Source: Candidatus Zhuqueibacterota bacterium
GTDB lineage: Bacteria; Zhuqueibacterota; Zhuqueibacteria; Residuimicrobiales; Oceaniaggregativiventaceae
Length of the DNA: 61,924 bases
Direction of reading: 5' to 3'
NCBI GenBank assembly: GCA_014728115.1
Contig: WJME01000277.1
Span: 1 to 61,924 of the forward strand
Shown here piece after piece: positions 19,302-29,587 of this stretch. Both the position numbers and the translations under genes were made by a program. Under the pieces are notes generated by a model, which made no database searches, had not been told where the DNA came from, and was given only the letters and a program-made list of their open reading frames with translations. Positions within the stretch are counted from its first letter, which is position 1; every line of letters starts with the position of its first letter.

Positions 19302-20019
19302 ATTTTTCCCGTTTTTGTAAATTTACCAAGCCCCACAACAAGCACAATATGCTGCCAATGATCAAATAGATGCGGTTTTTGATCATGATTGCCTGGTACA
19401 TGGGCTCTGTCATGTCTCCTGGCAGGTCAAAGGGATTGAAAAAGATATTAAAGGCGCTTTTTTGTATGGCTTCACCGGCGATCCAGATGGCCAGACCCAG
19501 GATAATCATAATGGTGGCAGTACCGGCGCCATTTTTGATCAGCGTAGAGGTGCAAAATGCCATGCATCCTAAAAAGACCAGGGGAAACATGACCTGCAAT
19601 GTGAGTTGCGTCGGAGAGTGTAACGAAAATAATCCCACACTGAGCAAAGCCAGTAACCATAAAATGCCTGTGACCAAAAGAACGATAATGGCCAACCTCA
19701 CCAGCCAGACTTTGTAGCGATAATTGGGAATGCCGAACAAGATCTCGAGGGTTCGTCTGTCGCTGTCATTCTGTATCCCGTGCGTGGTGGGATAGAACAT
19801 GAGAAGAATACCCGGTACAAGCAACAAGACATAGATATCTTCCATTTCCATCGAGGCATGCCCGGATAAAACATTCACCGTGACCACAAAGAGATAAAAG
19901 ATCATTGCACCGATGAGAAAATATATAAATTTGTTGCCAAAAATGATTTGTAGGTTATATCTGATCGTGCGCCTGATGATGTGGCCTGTATGGTTAATTT
20001 TTTGAACCAGATGACTCAT
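19291..20019 (-). CDS. ABC-2 type transporter permease
   Basis: A 242-aa inner-membrane protein with about six helices, the usual size of an ABC-2 permease. The loop after the second helix (HGIQNDSDRRTLEILFGIPNYR) has the pattern ABC-2 permeases show near their coupling helix (S-x-E/D-R-x-x-x-T-x-E). It starts inside the end of the RND-ABC fusion gene (26-base overlap; AAGGGA before the ATG), so the two are translated together and this permease is the natural partner of the fused ATPase domain. It is the last gene of the long minus-strand export operon. Substrate unknown. Confidence 0.85.
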   Translation of the reverse strand: MSHLVQKINHTGHIIRRTIRYNLQIIFGNKFIYFLIGAMIFYLFVVTVNVLSGHASMEMEDIYVLLLVPGILLMFYPTTHGIQNDSDRRTLEILFGIPNYRYKVWLVRLAIIVLLVTGILWLLALLSVGLFSLHSPTQLTLQVMFPLVFLGCMAFCTSTLIKNGAGTATIMIILGLAIWIAGEAIQKSAFNIFFNPFDLPGDMTEPMYQAIMIKNRIYLIIGSILCLLWGLVNLQKREKFIG

Positions 20020-23000
20020 CTGTGTATCCCTTATCCTGTCCGATCAATAATAAATACGCATCTTCCAGATTTGGCATTACGGATTCTGCCTTTGGATGTG
20101 GACTCTTTTCTGCCTGGCATCGAACTCTGATATGCCCCTTGCTGCGCATATGATGAATGATACGTATATCGCTCTGTTTGCTCAGCTCATCGAATTCCTG
20201 CATATCGAGTTCTATTTGCCATACTTTTCCGTGAGCAATGGTTGACATTTCGGTAGGATCGCCCAAATAACGCAACTCCCCTTTGCGCAGTACAGCCACA
20301 CGATTACAGGAGGAGGAAATGTCTTCGATGATATGGGTGGAAAAGATCACGATGCGATTGCGACTCAATTCCACCAACAGGTTGCGAAAGCGAATGCGTT
20401 CACGCGGATCGAGTCCGGCCGTGGGTTCATCCACGACGAGAATACGAGGCAAATGCAACAGTGTTTGGGCGATGCCGATTCGTTGTTTCATCCCTCCGGA
20501 AAAAGAACCGATCTTTACATCCTGCTTTTCTTCGAGGTGTACCGCTTTTAAAACCTCCTGAATACGTTGAGCTCGCTTGGCAGGATTGAGCAGCCCCTTT
20601 AATAAGGCCTGATAATCCAGGTATTGAAATGCGGTCATATTCTCATAGGTGCCGAACTCTTGTGGCAGGTATCCGATCAGTCCCTGAAGCTCTTCGCGTT
20701 TTTCCTGCAGGTCGATGCCATTGATCGAGATCTTGCCGCGGTTTGGCTCCAGAATACCGCAGATAATACGCATCAGGGTGGTTTTACCGGCTCCATTGGG
20801 ACCCAGCAGACCGAACATACCATTCCCGATTTCAAGGGATATCCGGTCCAATGCGCGAAACGGATTTTTCCTTCGTCCGATCCAGGGAATCGACCTCACC
20901 AGCTGATACCACCGCATTCGCAGACCAGCAAATCTGCCCTGAATACGGGCAATATTGATCTGTTCGTGAGCGAGCTTTTCTGCTGAAGCATAGATCGATA
21001 ACATCAACAACCATAACAACGCAATAAATGTCACCGTGGCTTTACTATAGTGCATGCCAAAGTAGAGAATATTAACCACCGGGAATCCCCAGTAAAACAG
21101 ACTGTACATGTGGTTCCACAATAACAATGGACGTTTCAATATCAGTCCAAACACATGTCCGATGGGTTTGAGTAAATAGAGTCCATAGATAAACAAGAGA
21201 TGTACTAGAACAAATTTGTAAAAAAAACTGTCCAGATAAAAATAGATAAAATAGACCAAAAAACCGAAAATGACCAGTTGCCATAACAACGAGTCGGCAT
21301 CTCTCAATGTTCGGATCGGTCTGTCGAGCTTTTGAGCGACTTGTTTTCCCTTGTACCATTCGCGCACAAATCGTGATGGTGAATCGTATATTTTTACCAG
21401 ATTACGGACCTCTATTGTTAGAGGCGCCTGAGGATCGATAACAGATTCAGATGCTCGTTTAAGCGATACCTGAATAAAATAGGCCATGGCCGGGACGATG
21501 ATCATTGCAGCCAAAAGGTCCAGGGAGCGGAACAGTACACTATCGACGTGGCTCAGAATGACCCAGACCAAAAGCGCAAATGCAAGCGATTGCACTATTT
21601 GGGACAACAAAGACTGTTCTCTCAGCCACCTCAAGGCCGATTCCAATCCGGAATATGTTGTGGGAATAATGACCAGGGTAAAGAGGGTACTGCTTAGCAA
21701 TCCCCCGATCACGGTAATCGCAAAAGGGGCACCAATGTTGGATACATATTCGGCTTTTCCCATGGCCAGTGGTAGCATGGCGATCATGGTGGTAAGGCTG
21801 GTAATGAGAATGGGGCGCACCCGGGCTTGTCCGGCTGTGATCAGCGCCCGGGAGCGGTTGAATCCTTGTTTGCGCAACAAGCGGGTATAATCGATAAAGA
21901 TGATTCCGTTATTGACGACCACTCCTAAAAGAATCAGGAATCCGATAAGCGTGTTTGCATCCAGAATCGAGTTTTGCGTCAGAATAAGAGCCCAGAATGA
22001 TCCCATAGCTGCCAGCGGAATCGTAAACATCATGACCCAGGGAGTAAACAAGGATTCGAACACTGAGGCCAGAATCATGAAAATCAATATAAAGGCTGCA
22101 GAGAGCAGAAAATAAAATTCTGACAAGTCCCGGTCATCGTGAATGACATTAACGGCTAATCCTGTCGGAATATTCATATTGGCGATCAATGCATCGACCT
22201 CATTGCGAGCGGTGGTGAGAAAATCCTTTTCTTCACGCACGTTAGAGTTGAACCGGTAGCTCAATTCTATTTGTCTCTCCTGATTCACCCTGTAAATCGC
22301 TGGCCTGCCCTGACCATAAACGATCCGTGAAACAGAGTGCAGAGGAAAAACACCTCCCTCAGGACTGGGCAGCCTCACCTCTTTGAGGTCCTCGATAGAC
22401 TTTTCCTCCAGATCCTCATTTTTAATGATAATGTCGATATCCGTATTGCCCTGCTTGAAATTCAGCTGGGAGGTGATTTCGCTTTCAAAACCGGATAATT
22501 CAGAGGCAATGCTGGAAACCGGGATATTATAAAAGCTCAGCAGCTCCCGGTCGAAATGAATGTGAATCTCGGGTCGTTCGCGTTCGATGCTGATATTTGC
22601 CCGATCGATATGAGTCATCTCTTCGAGCTGGTACTGGATATCCTCGGCCAGAAGGCGCATAAGGTCGAAATCCCGGCCTTTGATAACGATACGTTCTTCG
22701 GGCGAGCCGATTCCCAGGAGCCGTTCTATGTTCATCCCCGGATTTCTGCGGAATCCCCCGCCTCCAAAACGCTGGCTGGCAATCGGTTGCTCATAAGAGA
22801 GTTCACCGAGCTCGTAATTTTTCAACCGCTCATCTAACCTTTTTTTGATGATATCCAGGGATTGCTCAGGCTCTTCAACCAGTCGTAGGGTGACAACCGC
22901 TTCTTGTTCATAAATGGTGCTGAGGATATCCTCTTTATCCTCAAGATCCCTGACCCGCTCTTCGATTTCGGTTACAGCGAGATCAGTGGACTCGAGTGTG

Positions 23001-24694
23001 GAACCGGCCGGCATGGTCAAATAGACCGGAATTTCCATCGACTTTTTTTCCTCCGGTACATCTATAGATATGCTGATACTGATGAGCAAACTCAAAAAGA
23101 ACAGCACAATGACTGAAATAAGCGTGCGGGCAGGAAATCGCAATGCTGATTTTAAAAAGAGCGTATAAATCTGCAGCAGGCGCATCTTGCGTGAAACAGT
23201 GCGGAATCTGTTTGGCTGGCCGGTTCTGAGAAATTTATGGGCGAGCATGGGGATCAATATCAGTGCGACGAGCAACGATATGAGCAGGGTAGAGATGATG
23301 GAAACCCCGATATGACGGCCGAGAATACCAATGATATAGTTTTCCGAAAAAACAAAAGGCACAAAAACCGTTATGGTGGTCAGCGTGGCTGCAAATATGG
23401 ATCGCCAGACCTGTTTTGTGCCGGCAGCAATGTTGTCTGTCTGATCTTTTGCGGACGATTGAGATCGGTAGATGTTTTCCAGCACCACCACACTGTTGTC
23501 CAAAAGCATACCGATCGCCAGAGCAATGCCGACCAGCGTGAGGCTGTTGATTGAAATATCATAACCATAAAAAAAGTTAAATGCCGCCATTACAGAGATA
23601 GGGATGGCCAGGCCGATGATCAAGACCAGCCGGAGATTGCGCAAAAAGATCCACAAGATCACGACAGCCAGCAATCCACCAAAAAGCGCCAGGTCGATCA
23701 CCATGTCGATATTGCGTTCGACTTCGGCCGCAGAATCACTCTGAATATGGATCTCTATATTCTGGTCTCTGAGATCTTTATTCAGTGTATCGATGACCTT
23801 GCGGGAACGCTGGGCAAGCTGGATCAGATTGGATTGACTGTCACGTACCAGTGTCACCGTAATGGATTCCATGCCGTTGATACGGCTTATCGACGTGCGC
23901 TCGCGGGTTCCTTCTGCGATCCGGGCGATATCGTCGAGCCGGATGAATCCCTCATCTTTGACGATGACGTCTCCCAGACCGGACAGGTCATCATATGTGG
24001 CACTGACATTGACCGGTAAGCGGGACTCGTTGTATTGAATTTGTCCTACATACCGGTTTTCAGCATTGAAACGCACCAGCCGGCTGCGGATGGTGTTGGG
24101 TGTGATGTCATGCGCGTTGCAGGCTTGCTCGTCGAGGGTGATTTCGATCGATTTTTGGTGGCCTCCGGCGACCTCTACATGGGCCATGCCATCGATAGCG
24201 GATAGCTCTTGCATCACATCCTGTTCAACGACATTGCGGATCCGATCCAGCCCCCCGGCTCCTCTCACTTCGAGTGTCATGAATCGGTTGACCAGTTGTT
24301 CGGTGTCTATTTTGAATACAAACACACGATAATCGGGTTGCAGAGAGGCTTGTAAGGCAGATATCCGGTCTTGCAGCTTTAAGAACGCATATTTGATTTC
24401 AGTATTCGGATTGAAAAAGACCGTAATGATTGCCCGTCGCTGCTCTATGAATGATTCGATGCGATCGATTCCTTCCAGAGTGGATATGGCTCCTTCCAGG
24501 GGAATGACTGCTGTTTTCTCTGTAAATTCAGGGTCATTCTCGCGTGACCCCATGACCTGAACGATGAGCATAGGAAGTTCGGCGTTTGGCAAGAGTTCTA
24601 CAGGTAATTGCGTGTAGGATATGATTCCCAATAGCACCAGGGCCAAAAAAAGCATACTGACCAAGGTCTTGCGTTGTATAATAGTGCGAATCAT
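19994..24694 (-). CDS. RND efflux pump fused to an ABC transporter ATPase
   Basis: A 1,566-aa single open frame (ATG 24694; a TTG start 11 codons earlier is possible). Residues 1 to about 1030 are a full RND permease: the two porter halves, TM4 with LLDNSVVVLEN (one Asp where AcrB has two) and TM10 with VVNNGIIFIDYTRLLRKQG. Two more helices follow (to about 1085). Then the first strand and A-loop of an ABC ATPase (LTIEVRNLVKIYD, about 1092-1104), a ~170-residue insert with about four membrane helices, and the rest of the ATPase from 1277: Walker A K1304 in GPNGAGKTT, Q-loop Q1345, signature SGGMKQR (1399-1405), Walker B D1422-E1423, H-loop H1454. All catalytic residues are present. The ATPase is close to the separate one at 34426-35346. 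Confidence 0.88.
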   Translation of the reverse strand: MIRTIIQRKTLVSMLFLALVLLGIISYTQLPVELLPNAELPMLIVQVMGSRENDPEFTEKTAVIPLEGAISTLEGIDRIESFIEQRRAIITVFFNPNTEIKYAFLKLQDRISALQASLQPDYRVFVFKIDTEQLVNRFMTLEVRGAGGLDRIRNVVEQDVMQELSAIDGMAHVEVAGGHQKSIEITLDEQACNAHDITPNTIRSRLVRFNAENRYVGQIQYNESRLPVNVSATYDDLSGLGDVIVKDEGFIRLDDIARIAEGTRERTSISRINGMESITVTLVRDSQSNLIQLAQRSRKVIDTLNKDLRDQNIEIHIQSDSAAEVERNIDMVIDLALFGGLLAVVILWIFLRNLRLVLIIGLAIPISVMAAFNFFYGYDISINSLTLVGIALAIGMLLDNSVVVLENIYRSQSSAKDQTDNIAAGTKQVWRSIFAATLTTITVFVPFVFSENYIIGILGRHIGVSIISTLLISLLVALILIPMLAHKFLRTGQPNRFRTVSRKMRLLQIYTLFLKSALRFPARTLISVIVLFFLSLLISISISIDVPEEKKSMEIPVYLTMPAGSTLESTDLAVTEIEERVRDLEDKEDILSTIYEQEAVVTLRLVEEPEQSLDIIKKRLDERLKNYELGELSYEQPIASQRFGGGGFRRNPGMNIERLLGIGSPEERIVIKGRDFDLMRLLAEDIQYQLEEMTHIDRANISIERERPEIHIHFDRELLSFYNIPVSSIASELSGFESEITSQLNFKQGNTDIDIIIKNEDLEEKSIEDLKEVRLPSPEGGVFPLHSVSRIVYGQGRPAIYRVNQERQIELSYRFNSNVREEKDFLTTARNEVDALIANMNIPTGLAVNVIHDDRDLSEFYFLLSAAFILIFMILASVFESLFTPWVMMFTIPLAAMGSFWALILTQNSILDANTLIGFLILLGVVVNNGIIFIDYTRLLRKQGFNRSRALITAGQARVRPILITSLTTMIAMLPLAMGKAEYVSNIGAPFAITVIGGLLSSTLFTLVIIPTTYSGLESALRWLREQSLLSQIVQSLAFALLVWVILSHVDSVLFRSLDLLAAMIIVPAMAYFIQVSLKRASESVIDPQAPLTIEVRNLVKIYDSPSRFVREWYKGKQVAQKLDRPIRTLRDADSLLWQLVIFGFLVYFIYFYLDSFFYKFVLVHLLFIYGLYLLKPIGHVFGLILKRPLLLWNHMYSLFYWGFPVVNILYFGMHYSKATVTFIALLWLLMLSIYASAEKLAHEQINIARIQGRFAGLRMRWYQLVRSIPWIGRRKNPFRALDRISLEIGNGMFGLLGPNGAGKTTLMRIICGILEPNRGKISINGIDLQEKREELQGLIGYLPQEFGTYENMTAFQYLDYQALLKGLLNPAKRAQRIQEVLKAVHLEEKQDVKIGSFSGGMKQRIGIAQTLLHLPRILVVDEPTAGLDPRERIRFRNLLVELSRNRIVIFSTHIIEDISSSCNRVAVLRKGELRYLGDPTEMSTIAHGKVWQIELDMQEFDELSKQSDIRIIHHMRSKGHIRVRCQAEKSPHPKAESVMPNLEDAYLLLIGQDKGYTDESSGSKN

Positions 24695-24844
24695 GCTTGA
24701 GGATTCCGTTGCGATTCCGGGATTCAAGGGATTAGGTAATTAAAGGAGCCTGGCAAAACGATCCATCCATTTCGGACCGGTATTTCATCGGCAGCAGAAA
24801 CTATAAACCATGAAAAATTTATGCATTAACACTCTAAAATATCT

Positions 24845-25354
24845 CTAATTTTTGGATGTCCTTTGCCACTCTGCACTATATCCTGGAACAATGCCATGTT
24901 TTTTGGCAAACCCGGCGATGACCTCTATGACATATTGTGCGGGTTTATCCGAATGATAATTTTGTTCTGTCAACGGGGTGGTATCCCGGGCAATTGATAC
25001 GATTTTTTTGTTCGAATCGACGAATATCATATCCAGAGAAAAATATGTGTCCTTCATCCAGAAAGAGCGGGGTGCTTCTGAATCGAAAATAAACAGCATC
25101 CCCTGATTTTCCTGCATTGAACGGCGAAACATCAATCCCAGTACGATCTCATCGGGATCATCTGCGAATTCGATATCGATTTGTGTAACCTTTACTGATT
25201 CCGGCGTGAAAAATGTCAATTCCCCTTCTTTGGTGAACGAATAAAACGGCGTTTGGCCGGCTTGTTCCTGATCAGCACACATGATAGACCATGCCAGTGC
25301 ACTGAATAACAGCGCCATGAAAACAACGAGGGTTATTTTGAATCTTATTGTCAT
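24845..25354 (-). CDS. Exported DUF192 family protein
   Basis: A 169-aa protein with an N-terminal signal/anchor helix (about 8-26). The DUF192 domain covers about residues 55-165, with GLMFRRSM, NQGMLFIFD, RSFWMKDTYFSLDMIFVD and the C-terminal YVIEVIAGFAKKHGI. The function of DUF192 is not established. AGAGGAG precedes the ATG at 25354. It sits between the two RND genes on the same strand, 50 bp after the first and about 150 bp before the second, so it is probably co-transcribed; whether it takes part in export is unknown. Confidence 0.85.
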   Translation of the reverse strand: MTIRFKITLVVFMALLFSALAWSIMCADQEQAGQTPFYSFTKEGELTFFTPESVKVTQIDIEFADDPDEIVLGLMFRRSMQENQGMLFIFDSEAPRSFWMKDTYFSLDMIFVDSNKKIVSIARDTTPLTEQNYHSDKPAQYVIEVIAGFAKKHGIVPGYSAEWQRTSKN

Positions 25355-25404
25355 GATAGCTCCTCTACCTGTATCCCATTTCTATGCAAGGATCATTCTC
25401 CCTG

Positions 25405-28400
25405 CTAGGCGATTTTTGAAAAACGATCCAGTACCAGATAAACACATGGAATCACCACCAACGTCAGCAAGGTTGAGGTGACCAGCCCCCCAATGACCGC
25501 CAGTGCCATGGGTCCGCGTAAGGCTGCGCCTTGACCAAATCCCAGTGTAAGCGGCAAGAGTGCCAGAATCGTCGTCAGACTGGTCATGATAATGGGTCTG
25601 ATACGACGTTTTGCGGCAGCCAGCACTGCTTGTCTGCGTTCCATACCCTGTCTGCGTAACTGATTGATGGCATCGACGAGAATGATCGAGTCGTTGACAG
25701 CGATACCTGCCAGCATGATCATACCGATAATGGCCATGATATTAAGTGGCTTTCCGAGCAATACAAAAATCCAAATCGCTCCGACACCGGCCAGAGGGAT
25801 GGTCAGCAGTATGGTAAATGGGTGAATGAGCGATTCGAATTGAGCTGCCATAACCATATAGACCAGAATAATGCTGAGAATCAGTGCGAATTTTAGACTG
25901 TCGAAAGCTTGTCGTCGTTTTTGTTCCTCGCCGGTTATTTCAAAGGTATAGCCGGCTGGGAGCTCGATAGGGTCTAGTTTTGCACTGATTTGCTGTACGA
26001 CTCTGTCGATGGGAATATCATTTTTCAGATGAGCGGTAATTTGTCCCATACGATTTTGATTGTCTCTGTGTATTTCGCGTGGTGCCTGGTCCAGGCTGAT
26101 ATCTGCCAGTTCATAGAGACGATATTCCTGATCGCCTTGTTTGATGATCATATCGTTCAGTTCATTCAAGCCCGGTCGGGGCAATTGAAGGGTTATGTCT
26201 TCCAGCTCGCCTTTATTATCCCATTGCCCGCTTTCGCGACCCAGGAGCTGTTCCTGTACCTGGTCGCCGATAGCAGAAACCGAAAGACCAAACAAACCTA
26301 TCCGTTTGCGATCGAATTCTACTTTTACCTGAGGCCAGCCCTGTTCGAAATTGGTTTGCACGTTATAGAGTTCCGGCAGGGATTGCATGGCCAGCCGGAT
26401 CGAGTCGGTCCAGGTCTGAAGGGTCTCCAGATCTTTGCCATACAACTGTACCACCACAGGTGCTGCTTCGGTTCCCAGCGTGGTTTGCAAGGCACTTTGA
26501 TCCTGGATAAATTCAGTCTCCAGGTTGGGAATGTCCTTGAGCAACAGACCAAGATGATCGATCATGGCCATGCTTTTTTGCTGCTGCCGGGGGTTCAGGA
26601 TCAATCGTATGGTGGCGGTATTGTCTCCCTTGATCGTTTCATCGCCTTCCAAACTCGTGCTGGCGTTACCCACTCGACTGTAAATCGTTTCTATGTCATT
26701 GCCCAAAAGGGTATGGATCATGGCTTCGATCGTCTTTACGGTTTCGTCGGTTCGTTCAAGAGTCGTTCCTTCGGGCAATTTCATATCGATGCTAAATGTG
26801 TTGACATTGCTTTTGGGAATGAACTCGCTCCCCATACGGGGAATAATGGCAAGGGTTGCGGCGACAAGGATAACGGAACCGAGAATGATGATGGTTTTTT
26901 TGGGTAAAAGCTTTGCGAGTGCGCTGTCATAGGATTTGAATTGCAGTGATTTTGCTGCAAAGGCTGATTTTTCTTTGAGCAGTGCCCGGGTGAGCATGGG
27001 CATGACCAGTATTGCCACAAAGAGCGAGGACAAGAGTGAAAACGCCACCGTCCATGCCTGATCCTTGAACAGCTCGCCTGCAGCTCCGTGCAGATAGACG
27101 ATGGGTAAAAAGACCACAATGGTGGTCAGGGTCGAAGCCGTGATTGCGCCTCCCACCTGTGCCGTGCCCTGGATGGCAGCGTCTCGAAGGGGCGCCCCTT
27201 GCTCGAGTTGCCGGTAAATGTTTTCCATGACCACGATGGCATTATCCACCAACATGCCTGCTCCCAGGGCCAGTCCTCCCAGCGTCATGATGTTCAGGGT
27301 TAGTCCGTTGAAATACATCAGATTAAAGGTCGCAATGATCGAGATGGGAATGGCCACGCTGATGACCAGGGTTACCCTGGCCTGTCTCAGGAAGATATAG
27401 AGCACAAGCACGGCCAGCACAATACCGATCAAAGCCGTGTTTTTGACTTCATCGATAGATGATTTGATAAACTGGCTCTGATCCTGAATCACCTCGAGGT
27501 TATAACCGGGAACGGATTTTCGGATCTCATCCAGGGCTTTGTGGAGTTCTTGTGCTGCCTTGACCGTATTATAGCGGGTTTCCTTATAGATTGCCAGTGC
27601 CATGCAGCGTTTTTGATTGACATGTACAATGTTCTCCGGCTCTTTGTTTTCAAATCTGATGTCGGCTACATCTCGTAAATAAACGGGCACTGTTTGTGCG
27701 TCGACATGGGTGTTCGGACTCGTGCGTAAAAGAATCAAATTGCGAATATCTTCCAGGGAGCGGAATTCTCCCATGCCTTTGATGATATACTCCATCCCCA
27801 TTTCGACGATCGACCCGCCGCTGACATTTTGATTGGATTCTTTCAAACGATTGGCAATCTGTTCGGCTGTGAGATTATGAGCTTGCAGGCGGTATCTGTC
27901 TGTTGCTATAATCACCTGTTGCTCTTCCTGTCCCAACAGATCTACCTGAGCAATGCCTTCGAGCCGAATGATCTCGTTGCGCAAATAATTCTCTGCCAGC
28001 TGACGCAGGTCGTTCATGTTTGTCACTTGAGGATGAGATAACGCCAGAGTGACGATGGGTGTGGCATTGGGATCGTGCTGTGAGATGGTAAGCTCATCGA
28101 GTTCAGTGTTTTGATTATAGGTGGACAGGGCTTTTTGCAGATCCAGGAATGCTTCATCCATGTCCGTGTTCCACCCATATTCGACAGTGATCATGGCGGC
28201 GCCAACGCGCGAAATCGAAAAGACTCTTGACACTCCCTTTTGACGAATGGCTAATGATTCGATTTGCTGTGTAAACTGTTTTTCGAGTTCTTCGGGTGGC
28301 CGTTCTCCGGCCTCAAGGGTAACGAAAAGCTTTGGGTTGTTGAGGTCCGGAAACAAATCCACACCCAGACGATTCAGAGAAATCAGACCCAAGAGAACGA

Positions 28401-28464
28401 TAGCAAAGACCATCATCAGAATGGTGATGGGGTTATTGACTGAAAAGCGAGTGAGTTTTTCCAT
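25405..28464 (-). CDS. RND efflux transporter permease
   Basis: A 1,019-aa inner-membrane pump of the AcrB/HAE type, of normal length. The first helix begins FSVNNPITILMM, TM4 has GAGMLVDNAIVVMEN with a single Asp in the proton-relay position, and TM10 has IAVNDSIILVDAINQLRRQG followed by RRIRPIIMTSLTTILALLPL. Two large periplasmic porter loops lie between TM1-2 and TM7-8. It lies 64 bp downstream of the adaptor gene and uses the only adaptor and only TolC-like protein in the operon. Start is ATG 28464 with a weak ribosome-binding site. It may share the outer-membrane channel with the RND-ABC fusion downstream. Confidence 0.95.
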   Translation of the reverse strand: MEKLTRFSVNNPITILMMVFAIVLLGLISLNRLGVDLFPDLNNPKLFVTLEAGERPPEELEKQFTQQIESLAIRQKGVSRVFSISRVGAAMITVEYGWNTDMDEAFLDLQKALSTYNQNTELDELTISQHDPNATPIVTLALSHPQVTNMNDLRQLAENYLRNEIIRLEGIAQVDLLGQEEQQVIIATDRYRLQAHNLTAEQIANRLKESNQNVSGGSIVEMGMEYIIKGMGEFRSLEDIRNLILLRTSPNTHVDAQTVPVYLRDVADIRFENKEPENIVHVNQKRCMALAIYKETRYNTVKAAQELHKALDEIRKSVPGYNLEVIQDQSQFIKSSIDEVKNTALIGIVLAVLVLYIFLRQARVTLVISVAIPISIIATFNLMYFNGLTLNIMTLGGLALGAGMLVDNAIVVMENIYRQLEQGAPLRDAAIQGTAQVGGAITASTLTTIVVFLPIVYLHGAAGELFKDQAWTVAFSLLSSLFVAILVMPMLTRALLKEKSAFAAKSLQFKSYDSALAKLLPKKTIIILGSVILVAATLAIIPRMGSEFIPKSNVNTFSIDMKLPEGTTLERTDETVKTIEAMIHTLLGNDIETIYSRVGNASTSLEGDETIKGDNTATIRLILNPRQQQKSMAMIDHLGLLLKDIPNLETEFIQDQSALQTTLGTEAAPVVVQLYGKDLETLQTWTDSIRLAMQSLPELYNVQTNFEQGWPQVKVEFDRKRIGLFGLSVSAIGDQVQEQLLGRESGQWDNKGELEDITLQLPRPGLNELNDMIIKQGDQEYRLYELADISLDQAPREIHRDNQNRMGQITAHLKNDIPIDRVVQQISAKLDPIELPAGYTFEITGEEQKRRQAFDSLKFALILSIILVYMVMAAQFESLIHPFTILLTIPLAGVGAIWIFVLLGKPLNIMAIIGMIMLAGIAVNDSIILVDAINQLRRQGMERRQAVLAAAKRRIRPIIMTSLTTILALLPLTLGFGQGAALRGPMALAVIGGLVTSTLLTLVVIPCVYLVLDRFSKIA

Positions 28465-28528
28465 AGGTCTTGTCGATAGTTTGAATGATCCTGATGACGT
28501 GAATAAGCCTGGATCGGGTTTTGACGGA

Positions 28529-29587
28529 TTATCTGACGATTTTAATTTTGGATCGATTGCTCAGGGTTTCGAATCCCTTGATGACCAGCCGGTCTCCGAG
28601 GTTTAAGCCTTCTGTGATCTCTATAAAGTCTGGATTTTCGATGCCGGTCTGGATCATGCGCTCAGAAGCGGCGCCTTTTTCGACCACATATACGATCCTG
28701 CCACGGTTATTGCTCTGGATAATATGCTTTGGAATCGCGATCGTGCTGTCTTGCGCCGCAATAATGATTTCACTTTTAACAAACATGCCGGGCCGCAAAA
28801 GCAGATTCGGATTGTCGATCATCATGCCCACACGGAACGATCGTGTTGCCGGCTGAATTGCAGGAGCGACCTGAGTGATGGTGCCGGTGAGTGTGTCATC
28901 GGGAAAGGAATAATTGGTAATCCTCGCGGATTGGGATTCACGGACCCGTCCGAAACTGTTTCCGGAAAGATCCAGATCGAGATAAAGCCGGCCATAGTCC
29001 ATGATCGTGACCATGGGTTTCTCCAGACCGGTTTGCACTTGCAAAGTATAATATGGCAATTCGGTAATCATACCGTCAAAGGGCGCGCGGATTTCCATCT
29101 TTTGCAGTTCCAGCAAGGCGTTATTATAGCTGTATTGCGCATCTCGAAAAGCGCGTTCCGAATCCACCAACTCACGCAGAGTGACCCCGCCTTTTTCATA
29201 AAGGGTTTGCTGTTTTTCATATTCGCGTTGACTGATATCCAGATTCAGCTTTTGAGATTCTATCTTGACGTTGTTAATGGTTTCAGGGCTGTCGAGTTTG
29301 ATGATGAGCTCATCCTTTTTGACCCTGTCGCCGGTTTTATAGGGTTTTCCTGTGCGTGGATTGGTTTGTAGCTCATAATATCCGTTGATTCGGCTCGTTA
29401 ACGCAGCCTCTTTGGAGGCCCGCACAGTACCCGTTGCTGAGATAAACTCCTGTATGGAACGGGTTTGCACCTCTTCAACAGAGACCGGTACGGCGATTTG
29501 TGTGTCAGCGTCCTGGCCCTCTTGGCCACAGCTGAAAACAAACAGTGCTCCCAACCCTATCATCAACGATACATACCTAGTTTTCAC
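28529..29587 (-). CDS. RND periplasmic adaptor (membrane fusion) lipoprotein
   Basis: A 352-aa adaptor that links an inner-membrane pump to the outer-membrane channel. A lipobox-like FVFSC near residue 20 suggests lipid anchoring. After it come the split barrel/lipoyl half (IQEFISATGTVRASKEAAL), a coiled-coil hairpin (about 95-150), and the second lipoyl half (MEIRAPFDGMI). The GTG start at 29587 is preceded by AGGAG with a 7-base gap and lies inside the end of the TolC gene (11-base overlap), so translation is coupled. Only one adaptor is present for the two RND pumps of this operon. Confidence 0.93.
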   Translation of the reverse strand: MKTRYVSLMIGLGALFVFSCGQEGQDADTQIAVPVSVEEVQTRSIQEFISATGTVRASKEAALTSRINGYYELQTNPRTGKPYKTGDRVKKDELIIKLDSPETINNVKIESQKLNLDISQREYEKQQTLYEKGGVTLRELVDSERAFRDAQYSYNNALLELQKMEIRAPFDGMITELPYYTLQVQTGLEKPMVTIMDYGRLYLDLDLSGNSFGRVRESQSARITNYSFPDDTLTGTITQVAPAIQPATRSFRVGMMIDNPNLLLRPGMFVKSEIIIAAQDSTIAIPKHIIQSNNRGRIVYVVEKGAASERMIQTGIENPDFIEITEGLNLGDRLVIKGFETLSNRSKIKIVR

